The notes: generated by a model from the letters alone, not told the origin. 64,000 nucleotides of DNA from Chlorobiaceae bacterium (GCA_013334525.1 JAAXXK010000010.1:1-64000), one strand, 5' to 3'. Counted from the stretch's first letter, positions 16,773 through 26,442 are shown. Translations and numbers: made by a program.

Positions 16773-17744
16773 ATGGAAACACCAATCAAAATTTTCGCAG
16801 GACGCAGCAATCCTGGGCTCGCAGAAAAAATTGCCGAATACCTAGGCATGCCCCTTTGCGATGCCAAGGTGGAAAATTTCTCCGATGGTGAGATTTCGGT
16901 GAACTATTTCGAGTCCATCAGGGGCTCTGACCTGTTCATCATCCAGTCCACCAATCCCCCTGCGGATAACCTGATGGAACTGCTGATCATGATCGATGCC
17001 GCCAAGCGCTCTTCAGCAGCAAGAATCACTGCTGTCATGCCCTATTACGGCTATGCCAGGCAGGACAGGAAGGACAAGCCCCGTGTAGCGATCACGGCCA
17101 AGCTCGTTGCCAACCTCCTGACCCAGGCCGGTGCAGACAGAATCCTGACCATGGATCTTCACGCGCCCCAGATCCAGGGCTTTTTCGATATTCCTTTCGA
17201 CCACCTCTACTCCAGCGTCGTACTGATAGACCATGTCAAAAACATGGATATCGCCGACAACCTCGTCGTTGCATCTCCTGATGTAGGCGGCGTCAAGCTG
17301 GCAAGAAAATTTGCAGCCGAGCTCGGTGCCGACCTCGTCATTGTCGACAAGCGCCGTCCGAAAGCCAACGTAGCCGAAGTGATGAACATCATCGGCGACG
17401 TCCGCGGCAAGAATGTACTGATCGTCGACGACATGATCGACACGGCAGGTACGCTGGTCAATGCCGCCAAGGCCATCAAGGATGCCGGCGGCCTTAAAAT
17501 CTATGCTGCCGCCACACACCCGATCCTCTCCGGACCGGCAATTGAACGCATCAACAACTCTGTGCTCGAGAAGCTGATCGTCACCGATTCGCTCGTTACC
17601 GAACACGAGTACTCTTCAAAAATCGAGATCGTCACCATCAGCAACCTGCTGGGTGAAGCCATCAAGAGAATCTACGATGGCGATTCGGTCAGCTACCTGT
17701 TCGACAGCAAGAACATTACCTACAAGATTACCAATCATCATTAA
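16773..17744 (+). CDS. prs: Ribose-phosphate pyrophosphokinase
   Basis: 323 residues. It makes PRPP from ribose 5-phosphate and ATP for nucleotide, histidine and tryptophan synthesis. Signature segments are all present: YYGYARQDRKDKPRVAITAKL, the metal-binding DLHAPQIQGFFDIPFDHLY, and the PRPP loop IVDDMIDTAGTL. It is followed after 38 nt by the L25 gene; this prs-ctc order is common in bacteria and suggests co-transcription. Confidence 0.97.
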   Translation: METPIKIFAGRSNPGLAEKIAEYLGMPLCDAKVENFSDGEISVNYFESIRGSDLFIIQSTNPPADNLMELLIMIDAAKRSSAARITAVMPYYGYARQDRKDKPRVAITAKLVANLLTQAGADRILTMDLHAPQIQGFFDIPFDHLYSSVVLIDHVKNMDIADNLVVASPDVGGVKLARKFAAELGADLVIVDKRRPKANVAEVMNIIGDVRGKNVLIVDDMIDTAGTLVNAAKAIKDAGGLKIYAAATHPILSGPAIERINNSVLEKLIVTDSLVTEHEYSSKIEIVTISNLLGEAIKRIYDGDSVSYLFDSKNITYKITNHH

Positions 17745-17782
17745 TCATAAGCGTTAACAGTTAAAAGAGATAGAGGAATAGC

Positions 17783-18385
17783 ATGGAAACAAGAGTATTG
17801 TCTGTAAACCCCCGCGAAGCAAAGAAAAAAGAGGCTGCAAAACTGCGCCGCATCGGACAGGTCCCCGCAGTCGTCTACCATAAAGGTGAAGAGACCATCA
17901 GCATAAGCGTCGAAGAAAAAGTGCTTGAGAAGCTTGTACACTCGTCGGAATCACACCTGATCGACCTTCAGTACCCCGATGGCAAAAGCATGCTTTCATT
18001 CATCAAGGACTTACAGTTCGACCCCGTAACCGACAAGGTCATCCACGCCGACTTCCAGCTGTTCTCTGCTGAAGAGGTCGTTGAAATGGAAGTTCCTGTG
18101 CATGTCGAGGGCGAATGCCCCGGCGTCAAGTTCGGCGGCGGTAAAATCCAGATCGCCGCACATACGCTGACCGTCAAGGGCAAGCCCCAGGACATCCCTG
18201 AGCACATTTCAGTGGATATCTCCAACCTCGGACTTGGCCAGACCCTGCACATCAGCGAGCTCGTTCTCGGCTCTCTCCAGGACAAGATCAAGGTTATCGG
18301 TGAAGAGGACGCTCCTGTCGTTTCGATCATAGCCCCAAGAAAAGAGGCTGAAGGCGCAACAGAAGAGGCTTCGACAGAGGCCTGA
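17783..18385 (+). CDS. rplY: Large-subunit ribosomal protein L25, long Ctc form
   Basis: 200 residues: an N-terminal 5S-rRNA-binding L25 domain (~1-92) plus the C-terminal TL5/CTC beta domain (~95-185), ending in an acidic tail rich in Glu and Ala. An AGAGG ribosome-binding motif precedes the ATG. It ends the prs operon, with a strong terminator 29 nt downstream. Confidence 0.95.
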   Translation: METRVLSVNPREAKKKEAAKLRRIGQVPAVVYHKGEETISISVEEKVLEKLVHSSESHLIDLQYPDGKSMLSFIKDLQFDPVTDKVIHADFQLFSAEEVVEMEVPVHVEGECPGVKFGGGKIQIAAHTLTVKGKPQDIPEHISVDISNLGLGQTLHISELVLGSLQDKIKVIGEEDAPVVSIIAPRKEAEGATEEASTEA

Positions 18386-18412
18386 TTCGACAGTCACCCC
18401 GACTCGGCATTT

Positions 18413-18450
18413 AAAAAAGCTGCCTTTCCCCGGAAAGGCAGCTTTTTTTT
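18413..18450 (+). terminator. Rho-independent terminator after rplY
   Basis: Stem aaagctgcctttcc / ggaaaggcagcttt with a short loop, followed by a run of T. It closes the prs-rplY transcript. Confidence 0.9.
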
Positions 18451-18544
18451 TATCGGCTGAGGTTTGTTTTCGAGCCGCCAGTATTGTTTTTTTAGAGGTG
18501 CCCTGAATCAGGCAATACCATCAGGATCACCATTACCTATTCCT

Positions 18545-20038
18545 GTGAAAAATACGAACGAACAAAAAATCCCCGCCCTGTACCGCATCATACCCGGACT
18601 CGGCCTGTTGCGCAGCGGAAAAACCGGGCCGGGGCTTTTCTACCTCATTGCCTTTACGGCGTTCCTCCTGCTGCTTGCCCTGCGTCTTGACCTGTTCGTG
18701 ATCAGCCTGAGATCCATGTATACCGGGCTGGTTCTCCTGGTCGTTTCGCCCGATAATTTCCGGCAGATCTTCTCTGCAGAAATGCTTGAGTTCTGGGTCG
18801 CGTCCATATTCATCCTGCTCGTACCCGCCATCCTCTCAACACAGTCGGCCCGCTCCTGTCGAAAAGCGATGGCTGAAAAGGAGGCGCCTGAGGTAGGTGA
18901 ACTAAGCCTCTGGCAGCTCGGCATGCGCTCTTTCAAGCGAAACGCCATTTCAGTGGTGGCCTCCGTGGTAATCTTTGTGCTCTATTCGGTAGCCTTCCTG
19001 GCTCCGTTCCTGGCACCATTCAACCCTTACGACCAGCAGGACTTCCTGGTGACCGCCTATCAGCCGCCCTTCACCAGGCTGGACGCATTGGTGCTGGCAC
19101 AACGCCGTTCGGTCACCATCCCGCTCAGGGCAGGCTCCGACTATGCTTCTCGCCTTACAAACGCCCTGATCACCGACAGCCAGAAGCTCAAATACAGAAA
19201 CCATGACTACTCGCTGAAATTTGTCAACACCTATAGCGTCAAGGCTAACGAGATACTGTTCCGCCAGGGTATCAGGGAAAAAAGCATCCCGATTTCAGAG
19301 CTCAAGGATTTGTCTGCCGGCCAGGAAGTTTCGGGCGACCGGAAACCCGGCTTTGTGATAACACGAACCTTTCTGCTCGGCACCGACCAGTATGGCCGCG
19401 ACATTTTCAGCCGCGTTATCTATGGCTCCAGGATCTCGCTCTCAATCGGTTTTCTTGTCGTGCTCATCTCGGTCACCCTTGGAACGGTAATCGGCGTTTC
19501 GTCCGGATTTTTCGGCGGTTGGGTTGACAATATCCTCATGCGGATCGTGGATGTGCTGATCGCCTTTCCTGCGCTATTCCTCATCCTTATCATCATCGCC
19601 ACCTTCGGGAACTCCATATACCTGATCGTCATCACGCTGTCGTTTACCGGCTGGATGGGTGTGGCGCGTATTGTCCGCGGCCAGGTGCTTTCGCTCAAGG
19701 AGCAGGAGTTCATCCTTGCCGCCAAATCGCTCGGGCTCTCCAACCTGAGGATCATTTTCCGCCACCTGGTACCCAATGCCCTGACACCGGTGATCGTTGC
19801 CGCGACGCTCAGGATCGGCAGCATCATCCTCACCGAGGCAGGCCTGTCGTTCCTCGGGCTTGGCGTGCAGCCTCCGACACCGAGCTGGGGCAACATCATC
19901 AACGAAGGAAGGGACAGCCTGCTGAACCACTGGTGGATATCGACCTTTCCGGGAATCGCCATCCTGTCGACCGTAGTCTGCTTCAACCTGATCGGCGACG
20001 GTGTCCGCGACGCCCTTGACCCGAGGATGCGGGGATGA
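18545..20038 (+). CDS. ABC transporter permease, OppC/DppC family
   Basis: About 497 residues from the GTG at 18545 (MKNTNEQKIPALYR). A TTG at 18464 would add 27 residues of unlikely sequence just after the terminator. The protein has an extra N-terminal membrane part, then the OppC_N-like segment, then the binding-protein-dependent permease domain. That domain carries the EAA loop QEFILAAKSLGLSNLRIIFRHLVPNALTPV, which contacts the ATPase. Likely substrates are peptides or nickel. No OppB, ATPase or binding-protein gene lies next to it, so the partners are elsewhere. The next gene starts inside its stop codon. Confidence 0.85.
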   Translation: MKNTNEQKIPALYRIIPGLGLLRSGKTGPGLFYLIAFTAFLLLLALRLDLFVISLRSMYTGLVLLVVSPDNFRQIFSAEMLEFWVASIFILLVPAILSTQSARSCRKAMAEKEAPEVGELSLWQLGMRSFKRNAISVVASVVIFVLYSVAFLAPFLAPFNPYDQQDFLVTAYQPPFTRLDALVLAQRRSVTIPLRAGSDYASRLTNALITDSQKLKYRNHDYSLKFVNTYSVKANEILFRQGIREKSIPISELKDLSAGQEVSGDRKPGFVITRTFLLGTDQYGRDIFSRVIYGSRISLSIGFLVVLISVTLGTVIGVSSGFFGGWVDNILMRIVDVLIAFPALFLILIIIATFGNSIYLIVITLSFTGWMGVARIVRGQVLSLKEQEFILAAKSLGLSNLRIIFRHLVPNALTPVIVAATLRIGSIILTEAGLSFLGLGVQPPTPSWGNIINEGRDSLLNHWWISTFPGIAILSTVVCFNLIGDGVRDALDPRMRG

Positions 20039-20307
20039 AAAAACAGAAACAGCTTGAGCTCCTCGAAGCAGCCATTACCTCCACCGGCCACAAGCTCAGA
20101 TACGAAAAAGGGAGCTTCATTGGAGGAGATTGCCGGGTGCATGAAAACAGGGTCGTCGTGGTCAACAAGTTTCTTCCCATCGAAGGAAAAATCGCCACCA
20201 TTGCCTCTGTCATAAGAAAAATCAATCCTGCCGGACTCTCTGCCGAGGTCGTCAAAATCATCGACAACCTCACCGCCAACGATCTGTTCAGCAAACAGAA
20301 CCAGTAA
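20035..20307 (+). CDS. Conserved-looking small protein of unknown function
   Basis: 90 residues, soluble, basic N-terminus (MKKQKQLELLEAAITSTG), with the core RVVVVNKFLPIEGKIATIASVIRKI and a C-terminal helix. No family is recognised. The ATG overlaps the permease stop by 4 nt (ATGA), which argues for a real, translationally coupled gene. Its link to the transporter is only positional. Confidence 0.65.
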   Translation: MKKQKQLELLEAAITSTGHKLRYEKGSFIGGDCRVHENRVVVVNKFLPIEGKIATIASVIRKINPAGLSAEVVKIIDNLTANDLFSKQNQ

Positions 20308-20329
20308 ACTTTCATCTATCCTCTTCTGC

Positions 20330-22525
20330 TCACGGCCAGATGGTCTGCACGCTTTTTGAACGGATCTCCACGCCAGGACGCCCTGAAGCAAACCGGGCGA
20401 GCAGGGCTCGCTGTGAGGCAGACATGAATGGGCCGGGCACAAGCAGCATCCGCTGAGGCCCTGCCGCAGCAATCCATGCGTCAAGCTCCTGCCACTGCCT
20501 GCCGGTAAACCGGTAGACCCAGAGCACCACATTGCCCCTCTCCCACTTGGTCCCTGCCAGACGGGCCATACCTGATACGAGAAGCATTGAACCACCTTTA
20601 CTGTCGATCCTGAGCACTTTGTCATCGAGTCGACTGACAACAATCGACCGAAGTGCTAACCTGCCTGAGGAGTCGGGACGTCGTGATACAGGAAGCGAAC
20701 CGATCACCGAATCAGGCGAGAACAGTCCGGCGGCGGCAACTGGTGCGGCAAGCCCCCATGCATCGGACTGACGCCGGATCCTCTCCCACGCGCCTCTTCG
20801 CCGCCCGGCATCGACAAGCACCGTTTCGCTGCCCGACGAGTAGAGCAGCGCGACCTCCCGGCCAAGATTGACCGTCACCATCCCCGGCGGCCTCAAAACC
20901 GGTCGGGCAAGTTCATGCCAGACAACGAGGTTCATTGCGCAAAGCACGGCGATCATGGCCTTTGCCCAGGCCTTTTTCGCGAGTGAGTGAAGGGTAACGG
21001 CAAGTGCCGCATAGAACACCGCAACCTCGAAAAGGTCTGGCCTGAACTCGATGCTTGCCAACGGCATTCGACTGAAAAACAGTGTAAAGAACAAGGTAAG
21101 CCTTGCAAAAAGCCAGGCGCTCAGGCCGAACATGGAGGCAAGCTGCCCGGCGAAACCATGAAACAGGAACAACGGAAGCGAGCAGTACATGGCAAGGTTC
21201 GAAAAGAGCACCACGGGAAGGTTGGCAACGACGCCCGAAGGGGAGAAGGTCCCGAAGTAAAGAGCGATTATCGGACTCACCCCGACCATCGCCGAAATGC
21301 TGACGCTGAAACTCTCCCATGTAAGGCGAGTTATGCGCTGAACCGGATTTTTGCCTTCGGGCACCACTGCGGACAAGCGGCCATACATCACAAGGATGCC
21401 CATTACCGCCCCGTTGGTCATCACGAAACCCGGATTGAACAGATCGAGAGGGTCAAGAAGGAGAATGACAAGGTCGGATGCCGCCAGTGAATTAACCGGA
21501 TAACTTTTGCGCCCAAGCACGCTTCCTGCGATCATCATGGCCGACATGATGGCCGCACGCTGGATAGATGGGGCGTTGCCTGTAACAAAGCTGTAGAGGG
21601 CTATCACCGAAACCAGGATCAGCATCGAAAGCCATCTGCCCACCCTGGTCACCTTGAGGCGCTGCAGGCAAAGATTGACGGCATATGCCAGGAGGGCGAC
21701 ATGCAGGCCGGAAACGGCGATGACATGAGCCGTGCCGGTTCGCCGGAATGCATCGTAAAGCTCTTCGGGCAGCATGTCCCGTTCACCGAGAATCATGCCC
21801 TTGACGAACTGCCGCTCCCTGCCAGCCGGGAAACGCCGGTCAATGCTGCCGGAAAGATAGCTGCGCACAGGATTGACGATGCTCCTGATCGGTGAGAATC
21901 CGCTTTGGGGAGCCTCCCGCAGCACGCGCCATGGCCCTGCGCAAAACAGCTGGACATGAATCCCCCTGTACCGGTTTTGCAGACGCGGGTTGTACTCTCC
22001 CCGGTTCGACGCCCCGGCTATAAGGGCCAGGCGCCCCTTGAGCCTCACATAGTCGTTCTCCTGCAGTTCCAGTTCCCCGGAAGCGGGCAACCTGACCACA
22101 ATGTTCGCCCGGTCATCGACCTTTGTGGTTTTCCCATCCTCGAATACCTCTTTCACATGCAGTTGCATGCTTGTGACGCTACTGCCCCCCAGCGGTCGCC
22201 CATCGACCTCACCGGAAAGGATCACGTCATGGCCAACCCATGAGAGTAGCGACGGCGAGGGAACAAACCTGAACGAACAGGATGCGTGAAGGGCGAAGGC
22301 GCCAATGAGAAGGCTGATGTAGCAGATCGCGGAAAAAGCGGATAGATGACCGGCAGGAAGCCGTCTCCTGTCGACCATGAGCGTGACCGGCACCAGGATG
22401 GCTGAGCACAGGGATATGGCGATCCAGGTGATCGGAAGGACAGGAAGACAAACAGCGGCTAAAATGCCGGAAATGGCACATGCGAGGATGCGCACAGCAG
22501 GATAGGCAGAGAGGAAATACCGCAT
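20330..22525 (-). CDS. comEC: ComEC/Rec2-family DNA-uptake channel protein
   Basis: 731 residues with about ten membrane segments. It has the N-terminal DUF4131-type region (residues ~25-190) and the competence domain, with VKGMILGERDMLPEELYDAFRRTGTAHVIAVSGLHVALLAY at ~245-285. ComEC proteins form the inner-membrane channel for single-stranded DNA during natural transformation. The C-terminal ~180 residues sit where a metallo-beta-lactamase domain would be but show no HxHxDH metal site. This resembles the reduced forms I associate with the Bacteroidetes-Chlorobi group. No other competence gene is nearby. Confidence 0.85.
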   Translation of the reverse strand: MRYFLSAYPAVRILACAISGILAAVCLPVLPITWIAISLCSAILVPVTLMVDRRRLPAGHLSAFSAICYISLLIGAFALHASCSFRFVPSPSLLSWVGHDVILSGEVDGRPLGGSSVTSMQLHVKEVFEDGKTTKVDDRANIVVRLPASGELELQENDYVRLKGRLALIAGASNRGEYNPRLQNRYRGIHVQLFCAGPWRVLREAPQSGFSPIRSIVNPVRSYLSGSIDRRFPAGRERQFVKGMILGERDMLPEELYDAFRRTGTAHVIAVSGLHVALLAYAVNLCLQRLKVTRVGRWLSMLILVSVIALYSFVTGNAPSIQRAAIMSAMMIAGSVLGRKSYPVNSLAASDLVILLLDPLDLFNPGFVMTNGAVMGILVMYGRLSAVVPEGKNPVQRITRLTWESFSVSISAMVGVSPIIALYFGTFSPSGVVANLPVVLFSNLAMYCSLPLFLFHGFAGQLASMFGLSAWLFARLTLFFTLFFSRMPLASIEFRPDLFEVAVFYAALAVTLHSLAKKAWAKAMIAVLCAMNLVVWHELARPVLRPPGMVTVNLGREVALLYSSGSETVLVDAGRRRGAWERIRRQSDAWGLAAPVAAAGLFSPDSVIGSLPVSRRPDSSGRLALRSIVVSRLDDKVLRIDSKGGSMLLVSGMARLAGTKWERGNVVLWVYRFTGRQWQELDAWIAAAGPQRMLLVPGPFMSASQRALLARFASGRPGVEIRSKSVQTIWP

Positions 22526-22645
22526 ACTAGGGGGTTGGCGGTTGTCCTGTGAATTTCTTTAAGTTACGCAATTCATAGTTTATTATATTCAGGTCACTTG
22601 GCAGTGGACCCATCAATTTCTCAACCAGCTCAAATACTTACGCGG

Positions 22646-23515
22646 ATGCTTGTCAAAGAGATACTCGAAACCAGAAAAGAACCGATTTTCAGCCTGGAAT
22701 TTTTCCCTCCGAAAAAGCAGGAAGACTGGGATACCCTCTTTGAGACCATCTCGAACCTGTTTCCCCTCAATCCTTCGTATGTCAGCGTAACCTACGGCGC
22801 CGGAGGTTCAACGCGGGAGCGGACGCACAACCTGGTCACGAGAATCCAGAAAGAGACGGGTTTGACGGTCGTTTCCCACCTGACCTGCATAGGATCGGAA
22901 CGCAGCGAGATAGAAAACATCCTGCAGCTTTACACGGAAAACGGCATCAACAACGTGCTGGCGCTGCGTGGCGACAAGCCCGCCGACATACCGACCATCG
23001 CCGAAGCCGTCAAGGACTTCCCGAACGCCATCGACCTGGTCAGGTTCATCAAGGCGAACTTCCCCGAAATGGGCGTCGGCGTTGCCGGCTTCCCTGAAGG
23101 CCACCCCGAGACACCGAACCGGATCAAAGAGCTCGAGTACCTGAAAGCCAAAGTGGACGCAGGCGCCGACTACATCGTCACCCAGCTCTTTTTCGATAAC
23201 CGGGACTATTTCGATTACGTGGAACGTTGCGAAATAGCCGGCATCAACGTGCCCGTTATTCCGGGCATCATGCCGATCACGACAAAAAAAGGTATGGTGC
23301 GGATGTGCGAGCTTGCCCTCGGCTCACGCATCCCGGCTCCCCTGCTGAAGAAGGTTCTCGATGCGGCAGACGACAAGGAGGTCGCCGAGATAGGTATAGA
23401 ATGGGCGACCAGGCAGGTTCAGGAGCTGATCGACCATCACGTCAAGGGAGTTCACTTTTACACCCTGAACCAGGCAGAAGCAACGCTGCGAATCTTCAAT
23501 AATATTAAGAAATAA
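22646..23515 (+). CDS. metF: 5,10-methylenetetrahydrofolate reductase
   Basis: 289 residues from ATG 22646 (MLVKEILETRKEPIFSLEFFPPKK); an upstream TTG at 22598 would add 16 residues. It is a flavoprotein that reduces methylene-THF to methyl-THF for methionine synthesis. SLEFFPPK at the first strand, YGAGGSTR, ALRGD and DYIVTQLFFDN are family signatures. It is convergent with lysA, separated by a 125-nt region of 9-nt-period inverted repeats. Confidence 0.93.
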   Translation: MLVKEILETRKEPIFSLEFFPPKKQEDWDTLFETISNLFPLNPSYVSVTYGAGGSTRERTHNLVTRIQKETGLTVVSHLTCIGSERSEIENILQLYTENGINNVLALRGDKPADIPTIAEAVKDFPNAIDLVRFIKANFPEMGVGVAGFPEGHPETPNRIKELEYLKAKVDAGADYIVTQLFFDNRDYFDYVERCEIAGINVPVIPGIMPITTKKGMVRMCELALGSRIPAPLLKKVLDAADDKEVAEIGIEWATRQVQELIDHHVKGVHFYTLNQAEATLRIFNNIKK

Positions 23516-23632
23516 GAAAGGGACCGAAAGGACTTAAAGGACATAAGGGACTTAAATGTTAAGAGAGAAAATGCTCTCCTCTTTTCTTTCCTTATGTCCT
23601 TTTGGTCCCTTTCGTCCTTTTGGTCCTTTTTC
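23516..23632. repeat. Inverted pair of 9-nt-period GGAC/GTCC repeats between metF and lysA
   Basis: GGAC recurs at 23521, 23530, 23539 and 23548. The complementary GTCC recurs at 23596, 23605, 23614 and 23623. Spacing is exactly 9 nt in both arms. The arms can fold on each other into a long imperfect hairpin with T-rich and A-rich flanks, so it probably terminates transcription from both sides. Confidence 0.8.
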
Positions 23633-23640
23633 TTAAATTC

Positions 23641-24972
23641 TCAAATCTCGTTCTGCACCAGCTGCTCGTAGGTCTCGCGGCGGCGGATCAGCCTGACATC
23701 GCTGCCGTCGACCATCACCTCTGCCGGGCGGAGCCGCCCGTTGTAGTTGCTGCTCATGACGGCGGCATAAGCGCCGGAAGAGAGTACGGCCATCAGTTCA
23801 CCTTCAGCCGCGTCATCGACCATACGCTGACGCGCGAAAAAGTCGCTTGATTCGCATACCGGCCCAACGATATCGGCGACGATGCTGCGATCATGGCGGG
23901 TCACGGAGAGAACCTCGTGATGTGACTGATAGAGCGCTGGCCGGATCAGTTCGGTCATGCCTGCATCGACGATGAAGAACTCCTTTCCGGCATGGTTTCT
24001 CTTCCTGTAAAGAATCCTCGTCAGTATAACCGAAGCGTTTGCCGCCAGGAACCGTCCCGGCTCAAAAATCACGGTTACGCCCTTGCCTTCAAGCATCGGT
24101 ATGAGCTTCTCGGCAAACCGCCCGATCGGGGTGGCCGGCTTTTGCGGATCGTAGGTCACGGGGAACCCCCCACCGACATCAAACCATTTGATATCGAAAC
24201 CGAGCGAACGGGTCGATTCCAACACATCAAGCAGTTTCTGGGTCGCTGCGACATAATATTCCGGATCGAAGATCTGTGAACCGATATGCATGTCAAGCCC
24301 CTCAAGGGAGAGGTTCGGCAACGTCCGGAAAAGATTGAACACTTCGCCAAGTTCAGCTTCGTCGATGCCGAATTTCTCCTTGCTGTCGCCGGTCGTGATG
24401 TACGGGTGGGTTTCGGCCGTAACGTTCGGGTTGATCCTGATCGCCACACGCGCGACCTTCCCGAGACGGGAGGCGACGCGATCGATGGCCCGAAGCTCGG
24501 AAACCGATTCGGCCTTGATCATCAGGACACCTGACGAAAGCGCGTAGCCGATTTCATCCTCACTCTTGCCGATACCGGCCATGATGATCCTGGCGGGAGG
24601 CACACCGGCTTTGAGGGCACGATAGAGTTCACCTCCGGAATTGACATCGCAGCCGCATCCCTCTGAAGCAAGGGCCTGGATGACTGAAAGGTTGAAATTG
24701 GCCTTGACCGAATAACAGGTGAAATGCGGCAGGGTTGCGAAAGCGGCCTCAAAGGCCCTGAACTGACTGACCAGGCTCTGGCGGCTGGTCACAAAAAGAG
24801 GGGTCCCGAACTCTCCGGCCAGCTCGTCCAGCCTTACCGATTCACAGCACAGGGATCCTTCCGAATATGAAAACAAATGACTGTCCAGCACTATTGGCCT
24901 TGAATTTAAGGTGTTGGTGAAAAGATTCAATAATAGCGTTTCTTGACGTCGAAACAAAAAAACGGAGCGCAC
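23641..24972 (-). CDS. lysA: Diaminopimelate decarboxylase
   Basis: 443 residues from a GTG with AGGAG 10 nt upstream; a later TTG at 24930 is possible but has no such motif. It is a PLP enzyme of the alanine-racemase fold that makes lysine from meso-diaminopimelate. The PLP lysine lies in CYSVKANFN, with GGGFPVTY, FEPGRFLAANA and the substrate-site CESSDFF. Length and motifs are normal for the family. Confidence 0.95.
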   Translation of the reverse strand: MRSVFLFRRQETLLLNLFTNTLNSRPIVLDSHLFSYSEGSLCCESVRLDELAGEFGTPLFVTSRQSLVSQFRAFEAAFATLPHFTCYSVKANFNLSVIQALASEGCGCDVNSGGELYRALKAGVPPARIIMAGIGKSEDEIGYALSSGVLMIKAESVSELRAIDRVASRLGKVARVAIRINPNVTAETHPYITTGDSKEKFGIDEAELGEVFNLFRTLPNLSLEGLDMHIGSQIFDPEYYVAATQKLLDVLESTRSLGFDIKWFDVGGGFPVTYDPQKPATPIGRFAEKLIPMLEGKGVTVIFEPGRFLAANASVILTRILYRKRNHAGKEFFIVDAGMTELIRPALYQSHHEVLSVTRHDRSIVADIVGPVCESSDFFARQRMVDDAAEGELMAVLSSGAYAAVMSSNYNGRLRPAEVMVDGSDVRLIRRRETYEQLVQNEI

Positions 24973-25145
24973 TCACGGGCAGCTCCTGCTCATTTTCGGG
25001 ATTGTTCGTCTTAAGAGGCGATGGAGGTACTGAAACCGTATTACCGACAAGATCGCGCAACAAATAACTTGAGGTATGCTTGCATAATCAAACATGGTAA
25101 TGTATATTCGTTGCTCCTCAATCAACCAACTGATATACGTTACTG

Positions 25146-25328
25146 ATGGCAAAAGGAAAAGAAAATAGAATCGTTATTACGCTCGAATGCACCGAAGCGA
25201 AAAAGGAAGGCGGAACCGTTTCCAGGTACACGACGACCAAGAACAAGAAAAATACCACGGAACGTCTTATCCTGAAAAAGTACAACAAGAACCTCAAGCG
25301 CCACACGGAGCATAAAGAGATCAAGTAA
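25146..25328 (+). CDS. rpmG: Large-subunit ribosomal protein L33
   Basis: 60 residues, basic, with the family core [40 protein letters not shown]. It has one cysteine only, so it is the zinc-free form. The Leu tRNA gene follows 57 nt downstream, possibly on the same transcript. Confidence 0.95.
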   Translation: MAKGKENRIVITLECTEAKKEGGTVSRYTTTKNKKNTTERLILKKYNKNLKRHTEHKEIK

Positions 25329-25385
25329 TTAGCATTATACTCAAAAAGAGCTTATCTTGCTGAAGAGCCTTTATTGACAAGCATT

Positions 25386-25467
25386 GCCCGAATGGCGGAA
25401 CTGGTAGACGCACTCGTTTCAGGGACGAGCGCCGAGAGGTGTAGGAGTTCGAATCTCCTTTCGGGCA
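25386..25467 (+). tRNA. tRNA-Leu (anticodon CAG)
   Basis: 82 nt without encoded CCA. The acceptor stem gcccgaa pairs with ttcgggc and the anticodon stem ctcgt with acgag. The loop ttcaggg places CAG as the anticodon, reading CUG. The long variable arm and the T-arm ggagttcgaatctcc are typical of a leucine tRNA. Confidence 0.95.
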
Positions 25468-25559
25468 CTAACTAGCTCAGAAAGCGAAATGCGCAAAAGG
25501 ACGGGACTTGATCGGAATATCACTATTTTAGTTCAGATAGCGGATTTTGCATACAAGGT

Positions 25560-25588
25560 AAGCACCTTCCATGGAGGTGCTTTTTTTT
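25560..25588 (+). terminator. Rho-independent terminator after rpmG/tRNA-Leu
   Basis: Stem aagcacct (25560-25567) / aggtgctt (25575-25582) with loop tccatgg, then a T-run. It separates the rpmG-tRNA unit from the zinc-ribbon gene. Confidence 0.85.
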
Positions 25589-25623
25589 CTCCTTTTTTTT
25601 ATCAAATCTAAACCAGCGCAGTA

Positions 25624-26430
25624 GTGGATCATACAAAAATCAATCTCATCGTTCGCCTTCAGCACATCGACAATCTGATCGAGAGCATCATGAGCCTTCA
25701 GAAAGGCCTGCCAGAGGAGATCACTGCACTTGAGGAAGATCTTGCTTTTACGGCACGCCAGATCGAGGCACGAAAGAGAGTTGCGGAAGACCATCAGAAA
25801 CTGCGGGAGCGACTGAACGGCACTATTTTCGAATGCAAGGAAAAAATCAAGTCTTTTAAAGAGAAGCAGACCCTTGCGCGCAACAACAAGGAGTATGACG
25901 CCCTTTCCAAGCAGATCGAGTATGAGGAAAAAGAGATCGCGCAGGCTGAAATAAAGCTCCAGGACATTTCGCATACAGAGCACCACGCCCAGGAACTCCA
26001 GAAAAAGGGGCGCGACCTGATTTCCGAAAACCGTTACGACGAAATTTCGGAGGAGATGATGCCGGACGATGTCCTGAATCAGCAGATGGAGGATCTCAGC
26101 CAGCAGGTCAACCTCAAAAAAGAGGAGCTCGACAGCATTGTCATCGAAACAGCCGAAGAGATAACCAGGCTCAGGGAGACGCTCGCGTCCCAGAGGAAGT
26201 CTGTCTCGAACGACGCCAAACGGCTGCTCGACAAATATGACCACCTCAAAAGCGGTTCAATGCAGAACGCCATCGTCAAGCTGGATCGCCACGCATGTTC
26301 GGGCTGCAACACAAGGGTACCGACCAACAGGCACACGCTGATCGTCCAGGGTGGGTTTTATGTCTGTGAATCCTGCGGACGCATCGTGGTCCACGAGCGC
26401 TTGTTCGAAGAGGCCGCTGCCGCCCAGTAA
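25624..26430 (+). CDS. Coiled-coil protein with C-terminal C4 zinc ribbon
   Basis: 268 residues from GTG. A long helical coiled coil (~residues 15-190, rich in Glu, Lys and Gln) is followed by a C4 zinc ribbon: CSGCNTRVP...CESCGR. This is the bacterial zinc-ribbon/DUF164 layout (C4-type zinc ribbon family, PF02591), seen in many phyla beside the RNase P RNA gene or in nucleic-acid loci. The molecular role is not established. Here it directly precedes rnpB, with a terminator between them. Confidence 0.85.
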   Translation: MDHTKINLIVRLQHIDNLIESIMSLQKGLPEEITALEEDLAFTARQIEARKRVAEDHQKLRERLNGTIFECKEKIKSFKEKQTLARNNKEYDALSKQIEYEEKEIAQAEIKLQDISHTEHHAQELQKKGRDLISENRYDEISEEMMPDDVLNQQMEDLSQQVNLKKEELDSIVIETAEEITRLRETLASQRKSVSNDAKRLLDKYDHLKSGSMQNAIVKLDRHACSGCNTRVPTNRHTLIVQGGFYVCESCGRIVVHERLFEEAAAAQ

Positions 26431-26442
26431 CCGCAACAGCAC

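Noticed and set aside
23516-23632. Possible CRISPR array at the periodic GGAC/GTCC repeats
   Set aside because: Units are only 9 nt with 4-nt cores, no spacers of CRISPR size and no cas genes.
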